Under the pieces are notes generated by a model. It saw nothing but the letters and a program-made list of their open reading frames with translations, was not told where the DNA came from and made no database searches. A DNA stretch of 64,000 nucleotides, taken from Nocardia jejuensis NBRC 103114 (GTDB lineage Bacteria; Actinomycetota; Actinomycetes; Mycobacteriales; Mycobacteriaceae). The stretch lies in contig NZ_BDBU01000019.1 of assembly GCF_001613145.1 (NCBI RefSeq), forward strand, positions 186,001-250,000, given 5' to 3'. Each line of letters begins with the position of its first letter. Position 1 is the stretch's first letter. A program made the position numbers and the translations under genes. This document shows, piece by piece, positions 39,464 through 47,538 of this stretch.

Positions 39464-40330
39464 GAGCTCCTAACAGGTTCGGTCAGGCAGCAACGGGTTC
39501 CGTTGGAGTGCAGGATGTTTCGCCGTGGTAACACTCTGGATCGTGGATGACGAGTTGTGGACGGTGATCGAACCGCTACTCCTGGTGACACCGGCCGGGA
39601 CACCAGGACCACCGCACATGACCTTCCGACGTGTGCTGCAGGGCATCTTGTTCGTGTTGATCACCGGACTCGGATGCGAGGACCTGCCCCCCCGGAGCCG
39701 AGGTTCGGGTCCGGATGACCTGTCGGCGCAGGCTGCGGGACTGGCCCGCCGCCGGAATGTTCGAGCAGACCATCAAGCGGTGCGCGCCGTGCTCATGCCG
39801 GTCGAGCAGCGTGGGCAGCATCAGGTGATCGTTGACGTGGGCCGCGGCCAACGCCACGGCGAGCGGGAAGCCGTTTCCGCAGGTCAGGATGTGGTGCTTG
39901 GAACCGGGTTTGGCGCGGTCGACCGGACTGGGACCTGTTGAGGCAGCCTTCTTTTTCGCCCGCACATGCGAGCCGTCGACCATCACCCGGTCGAAGCCGA
40001 TCATCCGGGCGGGTCCAGCCCCTGCGCGGGCGTGCGGGCCGACCTCGTCACCGAATCACCAACCTGATCGCGGACGAAGGATACGACTACCCGAGTGTGT
40101 ACTGCGAACTGCGGCAACAACGTATCACCCGCTATATCGCCCGACGCGGCACTCGCGACGAGGTCACCGACGGTCTTGAATCGTCGAGCGGAACCTTCGC
40201 CCTGCTACACCAGTACCGACAGCTGGCAATCCGATGGGAACGCCGCACCGACATCCACCACGGATTCCTCGACCTCGCCGCAGCCCTCATCTGTTGGCGA
40301 CGACTCCGTAATCGAACCCGATAGGAGCTC
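39464..40330 (+). mobile_element. IS5-like insertion sequence with inverted middle segment
   Basis: Terminal inverted repeats match at 17 of 20 positions: GAGCTCCTAACAGGTTCGGT at 39464-39483 and the complement of 40311-40330. The total length is 867 bases, typical for IS5 relatives. The flanking trinucleotides are TAT and TAA, so no exact target duplication is visible. The element contains a scrambled transposase gene (see the pseudogene entry). Confidence 0.75.
39540..40323 (+). pseudogene. IS5-family transposase, frameshifted and internally inverted
   Basis: The N-terminal part reads on the plus strand (VDDELWTVIEPLL... GILFVLITGLGCEDLP). It shifts frame near 39705 and continues as MTCRRRLRDWPAAGMFEQTIKR to about 39785. 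The next part of the protein is read on the minus strand from about 40004 down to 39790 (RVMVDGSHVRAKKKAAST, PVDRAKPGSKHH, LAVALAAAHVNDH). The C-terminal part is again plus (ITNLIADEGYDYPS, LHQYRQLAIRWERRTDIHHGF) from about 40040. The inverted block of about 220 bases contains the catalytic DGSH motif, so the enzyme cannot be made from one strand. Confidence 0.8.
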
Positions 40331-40491
40331 TAAGCATCGTTGCTTTCCCCGTGCTGGCGTACCCACGAGTCCCACGCCTCATAGTCAGGGTGACCCGGAC
40401 CAATCGTGACGAGAGCATCACCAATTATTCCGTGGGCTTCTGCGCGCATCGGCACCGTTAAGGTTCCGTCGGCATTGCGTATTACCTCCAT
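40330..40491 (-). CDS. 53-aa ORF downstream of HExxH toxin, ending inside the IS
   Basis: The ATG at 40491 has GAGAAG 7 bases upstream and overlaps the end of the toxin gene by 10 bases, so it is translated with it. The product (MEVIRNADGTLTVPMR... GHPDYEAWDSWV) is acidic and soluble. The final base of its stop codon belongs to the terminal repeat of the IS, so the insertion may have truncated a longer gene. In toxin loci this position usually holds an immunity protein or a short conserved companion. I cannot assign it further. Confidence 0.5.
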   Translation of the reverse strand: MEVIRNADGTLTVPMRAEAHGIIGDALVTIGPGHPDYEAWDSWVRQHGESNDA

Positions 40492-41366
40492 ATAAATCTT
40501 CTCTTTCCAAATCGTGTACGTTCGAGACTGTGGTGTAGCTCGGAGAAGTAGCCCATGAGCCGATCCCCCTGTTCCTGTTTGTTTACGTTCATTCCGAGCG
40601 CATCGGCCATCGCGATTGACGCCTGACCGGAGGGTTTGGAGCGATAGGCCACCCATGCGCCCAACCCCTCAGCGAATGTTTCTTGACGACCTGCCTCGCC
40701 TTTCTGTGAAAAATAAGGTTTCATCGTATCTAAACTATTATAGAGCTTGCCGAACTCTGCCGAATTAGACACATCCCCGAGGGCATGGTCGAGGGCATGG
40801 CCACATTCATGTAAAGCCACGGAAATGCTACCGTGCTTGGCGCTGGTGAGAACCACCCGGTGCGTCGCCCTCTGATACAACCCTCCCACCGCGTCCCAGG
40901 ACGCACCAATGGGGTAACCGCGTGGTATTTCTCCTCGAAGTTCGGACATGATGGCAGTGGCCGGCCCCTCGGCGATATCGATGCCCCCTTCCATCTGGCT
41001 GGAGAAGTGTTTGACCATATTATTGAAGTTGTCCGGAAGGTGCTCGAGGTCGCACAGGTGCCGCTCCACAGCTGGCCCGCGCCCCAGAATCCTGAGCCTG
41101 TCGCCATATGTGGCAGCAATGCGCGGACTGAATGATCTTGCGAAGTCATCGACTGAATAACTGTGGCCTGAAATGGAAGTTTTTCTGACAGGAATACGCG
41201 AAGCGCCTTCGAGGTCGGCGTCATTAGCCTTCCGCGCAGCCGCCTTTGCTCCGTTTCCGATCCCACGAATGACGCCTGCATCATATTCGGCTGCCTTGCC
41301 CGCTCGAAGAATCGACGGAACTACACCCTTCCGAAGTAGATCCGCAATTGCAGTACTGATCCGCAC
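40482..41366 (-). CDS. Putative zinc metallopeptidase toxin (lethal-factor-like, HExxH)
   Basis: GTG at 41366 follows AGGAG by 5 bases, so the start is sound. The 294-residue protein has HECGH at 186-190 and, 40 residues on, ETFAEGLGAW, giving the HExxH plus Glu zinc ligands of gluzincin-type anthrax-lethal-factor-like (ATLF) domains common at the C-termini of polymorphic toxins. Residues 1-100 are helical and charged, without a signal peptide, a WxG or other export module. Its base composition is A/T-richer than its neighbours, like the WXG100 genes at 9.2-10.2 kb. It would cleave a host or competitor protein, or act inside the cell if uncontrolled. The linked 53-aa ORF may be its antidote. 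Confidence 0.6.
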   Translation of the reverse strand: MRISTAIADLLRKGVVPSILRAGKAAEYDAGVIRGIGNGAKAAARKANDADLEGASRIPVRKTSISGHSYSVDDFARSFSPRIAATYGDRLRILGRGPAVERHLCDLEHLPDNFNNMVKHFSSQMEGGIDIAEGPATAIMSELRGEIPRGYPIGASWDAVGGLYQRATHRVVLTSAKHGSISVALHECGHALDHALGDVSNSAEFGKLYNSLDTMKPYFSQKGEAGRQETFAEGLGAWVAYRSKPSGQASIAMADALGMNVNKQEQGDRLMGYFSELHHSLERTRFGKRRFIWR

Positions 41367-42119
41367 CGGGGCTCCTGCGCGCTGGTCTCATTGCGATAGT
41401 GTGGCATTGTCCTGTTTGAAAAAATAGTAGACAATGATCTGGGAGGCTGCCGAAAATTTCGACGTGTCTCCCGGCGTCCGCGGAAATTCTCGGATTTGAG
41501 TTTTTGACGCATGGACGACTGGTGGTGCGTGGCGTGAGAAAACCGCCGGATGCTCTGCCGCCACACTCCTTCGACCGTTGTTGGATCACGGGATCATCTA
41601 TTTGACGGTCGATCTGAAGAGATCGACACACTTGCGTATGGTGACGGCAACTAGTTCGGCTCTCATTCTCGGGTTTAAGTTAGACGAAGCCGCCAGAGAC
41701 AAGGCTTTCTGTGTTGAGCGCCAGTCCCCCTCGCAGTCCTGTCCATGATGCCTACCTCCCGCTAGCGGGAAGGAAGATGCCACTGACAAGGAAAGAACTG
41801 GTCCACAGCCGCCGCCCGGCCGGCGTGCTACCAGTCAGGCGGGTCAGGGCGTTGGCGAACCGGAAGAGGTTGGACACCAGCGTTTCTACGTGGACCGGCC
41901 GGACTCGAACAGACAAACCCTGCAAGGCTGCATCACGCAATCGCAACGCCGTAGAGCACTAGTGCATCCGGGTGTGATTTGGTGACCTTCTCGCCCTAGG
42001 CGATCGCATCGTCGGCGCCGGCGGAGATGAGCTGGTCCAGGCTGCCGATCATGCCGCCGGGTCCTCCGATCCGCTGTCGAGACCGCGCATCGCGACACCG
42101 CGGCCACCCCACGAACCGG
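41367..42119. other. Intergenic with an A/T-rich promoter-like patch
   Basis: About 41400-41470 is locally A/T-rich and precedes the toxin gene on the minus strand, so a promoter is likely. The rest (41600-42100) has short frames on both strands without a domain, possibly gene debris. Confidence 0.35.
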
Positions 42120-42932
42120 CTAACGCGATTTGAGTCGATTCGAGAGCTGATGGGCTTTGTCCATCAGCAGTTGTCCCATTTCGGTGCATCTGGGCTCGCG
42201 GAAGCGTGTTTCGACTCCGGTGACCGTGAGAGCCCACGCAGGGCGACCATCCCGGTCGAAAACCGCGGCACCCACACCCCAACTTCCCTCGACGATGAGC
42301 GCGGGGTTGACCGCATACCCATTGGCCAAAGTGACCTCGATACGTTCGCGGATTCGTTGTTCGGAGTGAACATCACCCCACTCAGCGACCAGGTCGGTCC
42401 GGGCTAGGTAAGCGTCGATCTCGCGGGCCGGCAGATGACTCAAGATCGCCAGTCCGGCCGAGGCGACACCCAGGGGGAAGCGTATTCCTTCGTACAACAC
42501 ATGTGAGCGCAAAGGAAAGCTTCCCTCTCGACTCGACACACACACCGTCTCGTCGCCTCGGCATGCGGACAGGAAAGCACTCTCACCAGTCAGACGCGCG
42601 ACCTGATCGACAATGTCACGCGCGAGACCGGTGATGTCGTAACGGGCGGCGGCGGCGGCTCCGAGTAGATACAGCTCGGGACCGAGCAACCATTGCCCAG
42701 TTCTTGCGTCACGATCGACGAGCCCTTCCGCGGCCAGAGACATCAGAAGCCGGTGAGCGGTAGGGCGCGCCAAACCGGTGGCGATAGCCAGCTCGGTGGT
42801 CGACGATCCACCGGACTCGCACGCGCTGATGGATCTCAACAGCCGCGCTGCTCTCTCGATCACGTGAGGACTCTGCTGCGCCGACTGCACCACCACATCG
42901 ATCGTACAGACACGTTCATTCAGCGGACACAC
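42120..42932 (-). CDS. IclR family transcriptional regulator
   Basis: The open frame gives 270 residues. A GTG a dozen codons further in (VVVQSAQQSP) is an equally good start. The N-terminal winged helix (residues 25-85) reads ERAARLLRSISACESGGSSTTELAIATGLARPTAHRLLMSL, and the rest is the IclR effector domain (LLGAAAAARYDITGLARDIVDQVARLTGESAFLS... GIRFPLGVASAGLAILSHL). It is divergent from the CoA-transferase operon 119 bases away and probably controls it, sensing an aromatic or keto-acid intermediate. A GTTCG-N5-CGAAC palindrome lies next to the operon start. Confidence 0.92.
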   Translation of the reverse strand: MCPLNERVCTIDVVVQSAQQSPHVIERAARLLRSISACESGGSSTTELAIATGLARPTAHRLLMSLAAEGLVDRDARTGQWLLGPELYLLGAAAAARYDITGLARDIVDQVARLTGESAFLSACRGDETVCVSSREGSFPLRSHVLYEGIRFPLGVASAGLAILSHLPAREIDAYLARTDLVAEWGDVHSEQRIRERIEVTLANGYAVNPALIVEGSWGVGAAVFDRDGRPAWALTVTGVETRFREPRCTEMGQLLMDKAHQLSNRLKSR

Positions 42933-43024
42933 AGCGGAAGAGACGACCGGAGGGCGAGCACTTTCGTACAGACATCTTCCATAATCCTGCAGATAGTGTT
43001 GACTCGCCCCAAGCGCGAATAAGC

Positions 43025-43039
43025 GTTCGCTGTACGAAC
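43025..43039. promoter_or_regulatory. Inverted repeat, candidate IclR operator
   Basis: GTTCG and CGAAC are separated by CTGTA, 12 bases before the ATG of the CoA-transferase A gene. Related TTCGTACAGA and CGTACAGACACG stretches at 42900-42975 resemble half sites. The location suits repression of the operon by the divergent IclR protein. Confidence 0.5.
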
Positions 43040-43051
43040 GAGAGGTTCACC

Positions 43052-43801
43052 ATGGCGATCAAGGTGTGCGAGTCTGCGCAGGAGGCCGTTGCAGACATCC
43101 CGAACGGCGCCTCACTCGCAGTCGGAGGGTTCGGCCTGTGCGGCATCCCGGACAAGCTCATCCACGCCCTGGCCGAACGCGGGACATCCGAGCTCGAAGT
43201 GTATTCGAACAACTGCGGTGTCGACGATCAAGGCTTGGGAATCCTGTTGGCGGCCGGTCGAATTCGCCGAATAACCGCATCCTACGTCGGCGAAAACAAG
43301 GAATTCGCCCGCCAATACCTCTCAGGTGAGGTCGAGGTAGAGCTGACTCCTCAAGGCACGCTCGCCGAACGCATGCGCGCAGGCGGTGCAGGTATACCAG
43401 CGTTCTATACCCCAGCTGGAGTCGGAACGCCCGTGGCCGAGGGTGGACTGCCCTGGCTCTACAACACCGACGGCTCGGTCGCGACAGCATCGCCCCCCAA
43501 GGAACTGCGCGAGTTCAACGGCAAGAGCTACCTACTCGAGGAAGCGATCCTCACAGACTTCGCACTGGTTCATGCCGAATTCGGTGATACCGAAGGCAAC
43601 CTCGTCTTCAACAAAACAGCGACGAACTTCAACCCCCTGGCAGCGATGGCCGGCCGAACCGCCATCGCGCAGGTCGAACAGCTCGTCCAGCCGGGAGAAC
43701 TCGACCCCACGCAAATCCACCTCCCGGGTATTTTCGTTCAGCGCATCGTGCATACCGGGTTGCAGGACAAGCGAATCGAGAAGAGGACAGTGTCAGCATG
43801 A
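43052..43801 (+). CDS. scoA: 3-oxoacid CoA-transferase, subunit A
   Basis: This 249-residue protein has the family I CoA-transferase A-subunit signature: VGGFGLCGIPDKLI near 26-39, NNCGVDDQGLG, and VELTPQGTLAERMRAGGAGIPAFYTPAGVGT. It transfers CoA from succinyl-CoA to a 3-oxoacid such as acetoacetate or 3-oxoadipate. The B subunit follows after 69 bases. The divergent IclR regulator would also suit a beta-ketoadipate (pcaI) role; substrate preference cannot be decided here. A possible TTGACT -35 box lies at 42999, with no convincing -10. Confidence 0.92.
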   Translation: MAIKVCESAQEAVADIPNGASLAVGGFGLCGIPDKLIHALAERGTSELEVYSNNCGVDDQGLGILLAAGRIRRITASYVGENKEFARQYLSGEVEVELTPQGTLAERMRAGGAGIPAFYTPAGVGTPVAEGGLPWLYNTDGSVATASPPKELREFNGKSYLLEEAILTDFALVHAEFGDTEGNLVFNKTATNFNPLAAMAGRTAIAQVEQLVQPGELDPTQIHLPGIFVQRIVHTGLQDKRIEKRTVSA

Positions 43802-43870
43802 GGGGCAGGGCACGACGAGGGCCGAGGAGCATAACCACGCAACGCCCCGCCCATCCCGGAAGGAGGCAGC

Positions 43871-44524
43871 GTGAGCTGGTCTCGTGAGCAGATGGCCGCC
43901 CGCGCCGCGGCGGACATGATCAACGGCGAGTACGTGAATCTAGGGATCGGGCTGCCGACCATGATTCCTAACCACCTCCCTGAAGGCGTAAAGGTGATAC
44001 TCCATTCAGAAAACGGCATCCTCGGTACCGGGCCGTATCCGACCGTTGATGAGGTCGATCCCGACCTCATCAACGCGGGCAAGGAAACCGTCACAGTGAA
44101 TCCGGGAGCCGCGTTCTTCGATGCGGCGTTGTCGTTCGGCATGATTCGTGGTGGACACATCGACACTGCGGTCCTGGGCGGCATGCAGGTCTCCCGACAC
44201 GGGGACCTCGCCAACTGGATGGTGCCGGGCAGGACGATCAAAGGCATGGGCGGCGCCATGGACCTGGTCCACGGTGCCCGACGCGTCATCGTGGTCATGA
44301 AACACACTGATCGCGACGGCGGCGCCAAGATCGTCGAACAGTGCACGCTGCCCCTTACGGGAAACGCTGTGGTGCAACGGATTATCACCGATCTCGGAAT
44401 CATCGACGTTCGGGATGGAACCCTCACGCTCCGGGAACTGGCACCTGGCGTCACCGTCGGGCAGATCGCCGCCGCCACCGGCGCGGAACTGATCATTGAT
44501 CTGCAGGAGTCATCGCACACCTGA
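43871..44524 (+). CDS. scoB: 3-oxoacid CoA-transferase, subunit B
   Basis: A GTG start follows GGAAGGAGG by 4-5 bases. The 217 residues carry VNLGIGLPTMIPN and the catalytic Glu in HSENGILGTGP (near 47-50), where the glutamyl-CoA thioester forms. The later motifs GGHIDTAVLGGMQVS and CTLPLTG are also present. It is a partner of the preceding A subunit in a heterotetramer. The operon seems to contain only these two genes because a recombinase fragment follows. Confidence 0.93.
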   Translation: MSWSREQMAARAAADMINGEYVNLGIGLPTMIPNHLPEGVKVILHSENGILGTGPYPTVDEVDPDLINAGKETVTVNPGAAFFDAALSFGMIRGGHIDTAVLGGMQVSRHGDLANWMVPGRTIKGMGGAMDLVHGARRVIVVMKHTDRDGGAKIVEQCTLPLTGNAVVQRIITDLGIIDVRDGTLTLRELAPGVTVGQIAAATGAELIIDLQESSHT

Positions 44525-44539
44525 CGCACATACCTCCAG

Positions 44540-44920
44540 GTACGGCACCTGCCGCGATTGATCAAGTGCCGCACCCGCGGACCGGTGTTCGTGACTCACC
44601 GCCGGCCCGGTCCCGGCAAGTACCTCGCCGATCGCGACCTGTGCCCCGACACCGGGCTGGCGCGGCTGTCCTACGACCAGGCTCGCGACCTACTCGACGC
44701 CGCCACCGCGATCGACGGACCCGGAACAGGCTGGGATCTACACGAACTCCGGCACTCCGGCCCGACCCACCTCGGGGAATCCGGAGTCAGCCTGCTCGAA
44801 CTCATGGCCAAATCCCGGCACCGCAAAGCCGAGAACCTGCGCCGCTACTTCAAACCTTCACCGCATGTGATGCGCGATCTCACCGCGCTGCTCGGTCCGG
44901 GGGCCGACCGCCGACGCTGA
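44540..44920 (+). pseudogene. Tyrosine recombinase, C-terminal fragment (copy 1)
   Basis: Only the last 120 or so codons are left. HELRHSGPTHLGESGVSLLEL holds the HxxR box, and SRHRKAENLRRYFKPS holds the second His/Arg region and the Tyr nucleophile. The N-terminal half and the first catalytic Arg are missing. It stops directly at a Tn3-like terminus (44921-44972), as would a TnpI-type recombinase of a Tn4430-like transposon. A closely related inverted copy lies at 58221-58500. Confidence 0.8.
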
Positions 44921-44972
44921 GCTGCGGCGTTTCCATATCCGTTGTTTTTTCGGCGATTGCTACCGGGACCCC
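44921..44972 (-). repeat. Tn3-like terminal repeat, GGGG end facing right
   Basis: Read on the minus strand from 44972 it begins GGGGTCCCGGTAGCAAT and later has AAAACAACGGATATGG. It matches the plus-strand sequences at 58171 and 57930 with few changes. The element body lies to the left (recombinase fragment). Confidence 0.65.
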
Positions 44973-45306
44973 ATATCAACGCGCGTCAATGCGGCACGTC
45001 CTGGCGGATCCCAATTTCGGTGCGCGTTGGTGGACATGCCTGGCTTGGTCCAGACCACACGCACCGGTCTGGACCATTTTCATCGGCCAGCCGGCCGACT
45101 ATACAACCGAGCATCTCTCGCCGCAGGACCTCCTCCGCTTCACGATCGTCCGCAATGACGGACCTGACTGCGCTGGAAACTAACTCTGAACCACTCGAAA
45201 CCACGCGGAAATTCATCACCTGAAGCCATCCCCCAGGATCCTGAATCAGTCCCAGCTCTGATAAGGATCGGATTGCTCCGGATGCCACCTCCGATATCCT
45301 CCCAGG
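44973..45306. other. Spacer between Tn3-like end and hypothetical gene
   Basis: A minus-strand frame (MNFRVVSSGSELV... to 44986) and a plus-strand frame (44989-45183) overlap here. Neither has support beyond being open. Confidence 0.3.
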
Positions 45307-46602
45307 ATGCCTGGTGAGCGTGTGTCCTCGGAGTCTGGCAGCCCCGTCGTGATGCTTCGGGAGTATGAGTTCGCGGTACCCGATGAAGATCATGGATATA
45401 TGTTGGCCACCGATCTGATCGATCGTGGGCACCGGTGGGTGCGGGTGCGGCCGATCTACCTCCCGCACCTGGACCCTGCAAGCGCATTGTTCGGCATGCC
45501 GGAGTTCTCGCAGCCAGAGCTCGAGGGCTGGTGGCAAGTCAGATCGGTGGTCGACGAACTCGCTATCGATGATGATGCCGCAGACCACCAGCGCGGGTGT
45601 GAACACGTCGCGGCGGTAACCCTCGCGCGCAGTTACTGCGGGTTCTTAGAGGGTGGATCAATGGCCCACCGTGAAACGCTTTTGCGCCACCTGAACCTCG
45701 ACGGACTTCTCCACGATCTGCCCCAGGAAGACGCATACGAACAGCGCGGCGCCGTCACGCGGTCCTTTCCCCCGCCCCGGGACATCCCGGCCCCGACCAT
45801 CGCAGCAGCAACACCGGCGCGCAAAGAGCTGCCACCACTATTGGACACCGTTCGCGCGGTCGCCACCCGACTGGATGCCGACGGCGCGGCCACCCCGAGG
45901 ACGAACTGGTGGCTGACCGACGACGCCGAACAGTTCGAAGACGACCAGGAAGTACTGTCCTGCCTGTCCGACGCCGTGCTGTACCAGGGCACATGCTCGC
46001 CGGACACCGCAGAACAGATTCCCCTACTGGCCGGGATCATCGAACACGAGCACGTCTCGATACCCTATCGGGCCTACCTTGTGCTCCTGCTCGGCGCAAC
46101 AGGAACCGTCGGACGCCGGCTCGCGGCACAAAACGCTGACAGACGATCCGCCCTCGGGCTCGGATCCGTCCAGAGCCCTGACGAAACGGCAGCTCAGAAA
46201 GCTGTCGAAACCGTCGCCTCCTCCATGCTGCGTCGTTGGCCGACTGAGTGCGATGCCGTCCGAAATGGGTTGGCCTTCCTCGCCGCAGCCTTTCCCTCAA
46301 GCGCGCATACCGCCGGAGTCGTCCAGTCGATCGCGGAGGCGGCCACCACCCGTCCCGAACACCACCAGGCCACAATGCTCCGACTCGCACACGCCGTCGC
46401 ATCTGCCCACGACGCCGCGCTTCATTCCGCCTACTCCGCGGCGATCGCCAGTACCCCAATTGAGCTCACGAACATCCCCAGCCCCGTCGCACCCGCCACT
46501 GCCGCTGGCCTGGAGGTCCTGCACCGGATGCTCGAACTGGAAACAAACCTCGTCCTCAAAATCGATGCACGAGACGCCGACAACTCTGCTGAACGTCCCT
46601 AG
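45307..46602 (+). CDS. Hypothetical protein, full-length member of a local paralogue pair
   Basis: The 431-residue soluble protein matches no family I know. Residues 1-150 are mixed alpha/beta (LREYEFAVPDEDHGYMLATDLIDRGHRWVRVRP). A proline-rich linker (PPPRDIPAPT) leads to a helical domain (170-425) with GTVGRRLAAQNADRRSALGLG and LRRWPTECDAVRNGLAFLAAAFP. The helical domain recurs in inverted orientation at 55748-56566 with high identity (GTVGRRLAAQ.ADRRSAL, RRWP.ECEAVR.GLAFL.AAFP, PSP.AP). The pair brackets the island. The helical domain looks like a HEAT-like scaffold, which is a guess. Confidence 0.75.
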   Translation: MPGERVSSESGSPVVMLREYEFAVPDEDHGYMLATDLIDRGHRWVRVRPIYLPHLDPASALFGMPEFSQPELEGWWQVRSVVDELAIDDDAADHQRGCEHVAAVTLARSYCGFLEGGSMAHRETLLRHLNLDGLLHDLPQEDAYEQRGAVTRSFPPPRDIPAPTIAAATPARKELPPLLDTVRAVATRLDADGAATPRTNWWLTDDAEQFEDDQEVLSCLSDAVLYQGTCSPDTAEQIPLLAGIIEHEHVSIPYRAYLVLLLGATGTVGRRLAAQNADRRSALGLGSVQSPDETAAQKAVETVASSMLRRWPTECDAVRNGLAFLAAAFPSSAHTAGVVQSIAEAATTRPEHHQATMLRLAHAVASAHDAALHSAYSAAIASTPIELTNIPSPVAPATAAGLEVLHRMLELETNLVLKIDARDADNSAERP

Positions 46603-46658
46603 CAATCAAGCGTTTCCGGACAAACATGATCGTGGGGGTATGCGGCACGCTCATTCAC

Positions 46659-46697
46659 GGGGTCTCAGCAGTAATTGTGCGAAATCAACGACTATGG
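46659..46697 (+). repeat. Tn3-like terminal repeat beside resolvase gene
   Basis: It begins GGGGTCTCAGCAGTAAT, then GTGCGAAATCAACGACTATGG. This resembles the copies at 57930 and 58171 in spacing and in the AAA.CAACGA and TATGG blocks. The resolvase gene ends 44 bases further in, as expected for a transposon edge. Confidence 0.55.
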
Positions 46698-46740
46698 CTT
46701 GACCAGAGGTGATGGTGTGTTGATGTGCTTCGCACTGCAA

Positions 46741-47358
46741 CTATGTCTTCGGCGCGGTGCCACTGATGATGCGGTGGATGGTGGAGCGTCCGACCCTGTA
46801 TTCGTCGGTGAGATCAGCGAGGCTCGCGTCGTCGTCGGGGTCGTGGTACCGACGGTGGATCGTATTCCGGGCCGTGAGTGGAGGTTTCGGTTGCTTGCCT
46901 TTGAGGCGGCCATTCGCATGAACCCAGGCCATGCCCTCACGGGTGCGCAGATGGTTCAGGTTGGCCTCGAACTCGGCGACCATGGCCAGAGTTTGGAGGA
47001 ACAGTTTACCGAACGGGTCGGCCCAGTCGTAGATCTGGCTGCCGAGACCGAACAGCACCTCACGTTCGCGCAGACCGGTCAGGATCTCGCCAGCCTCGGC
47101 CATATTGCGCGCGAACCGGTCGAACTTCGTCGTGGTCAGTACGACCTGTCGATCGGTGACGGCAGCAGCGGCGGAAGTGACTGCGGCGAGCGCGTTGTCG
47201 AGACCGGCTCGGTTCTTGCGAGTGGTTCCGGAGAATCCCTTGTCGATGAAGATCCGATCGCGCGGTACTTCGAGCGCGAGCAGTTGGTCAGTTTGGATCT
47301 CAACATCTTGTTCGTCGGTGGAACAGCGGACATATCCGACCCGGAACGGTTTGCCCAT
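46741..47358 (-). CDS. Serine recombinase, Tn3 resolvase type
   Basis: The 205-residue protein has the catalytic Ser in VGYVRCSTDEQD (near 13). It continues with IDKGFSGTTRKNRAGLDNALAAV, TKFDRFARNMAEAGEI, and FGKLFLQTLAMVAEFEANLNHLRTREGM, the E-helix of small resolvases. A C-terminal helix-turn-helix (SLADLTDEYRVGRSTIHRII) completes it. It would resolve cointegrates at a res site, probably the palindrome just upstream of its start. No intact tnpA is present, so it is a survivor of a decayed Tn3-type unit. The frame is complete and it may still act on sites in the island. Confidence 0.93.
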   Translation of the reverse strand: MGKPFRVGYVRCSTDEQDVEIQTDQLLALEVPRDRIFIDKGFSGTTRKNRAGLDNALAAVTSAAAAVTDRQVVLTTTKFDRFARNMAEAGEILTGLREREVLFGLGSQIYDWADPFGKLFLQTLAMVAEFEANLNHLRTREGMAWVHANGRLKGKQPKPPLTARNTIHRRYHDPDDDASLADLTDEYRVGRSTIHRIISGTAPKT

Positions 47359-47363
47359 GCACC

Positions 47364-47399
47364 AACTGTTCCTGATAGCGAGGGTTCACCGGAACAGTT
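47364..47399. promoter_or_regulatory. Inverted repeat, candidate res subsite
   Basis: AACTGTTCC and GGAACAGTT are exact inverted copies 18 bases apart, 6 bases upstream of the resolvase start. GGAACA recurs at 47403 and 47415. Resolvases bind such divergent half sites at res, and the position also allows autoregulation. Confidence 0.55.
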
Positions 47400-47538
47400 C
47401 GTGGAACACGCTACGGAACAGGTGAGAGCTGGGCCGGAAGTCGCCGCACGTGGTGTTCCGTTGGTCGATCGGCTTACGAAACAGCTCGCAGCAACACCGT
47501 TCCTTCGTTGCCAGCAAACTCTGGCAACCACGCGGAGG

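Noticed and set aside
42999..43027. Sigma-70-type promoter for the CoA-transferase operon
   Set aside because: TTGACT is a fair -35 box but no -10 hexamer lies at a proper distance.
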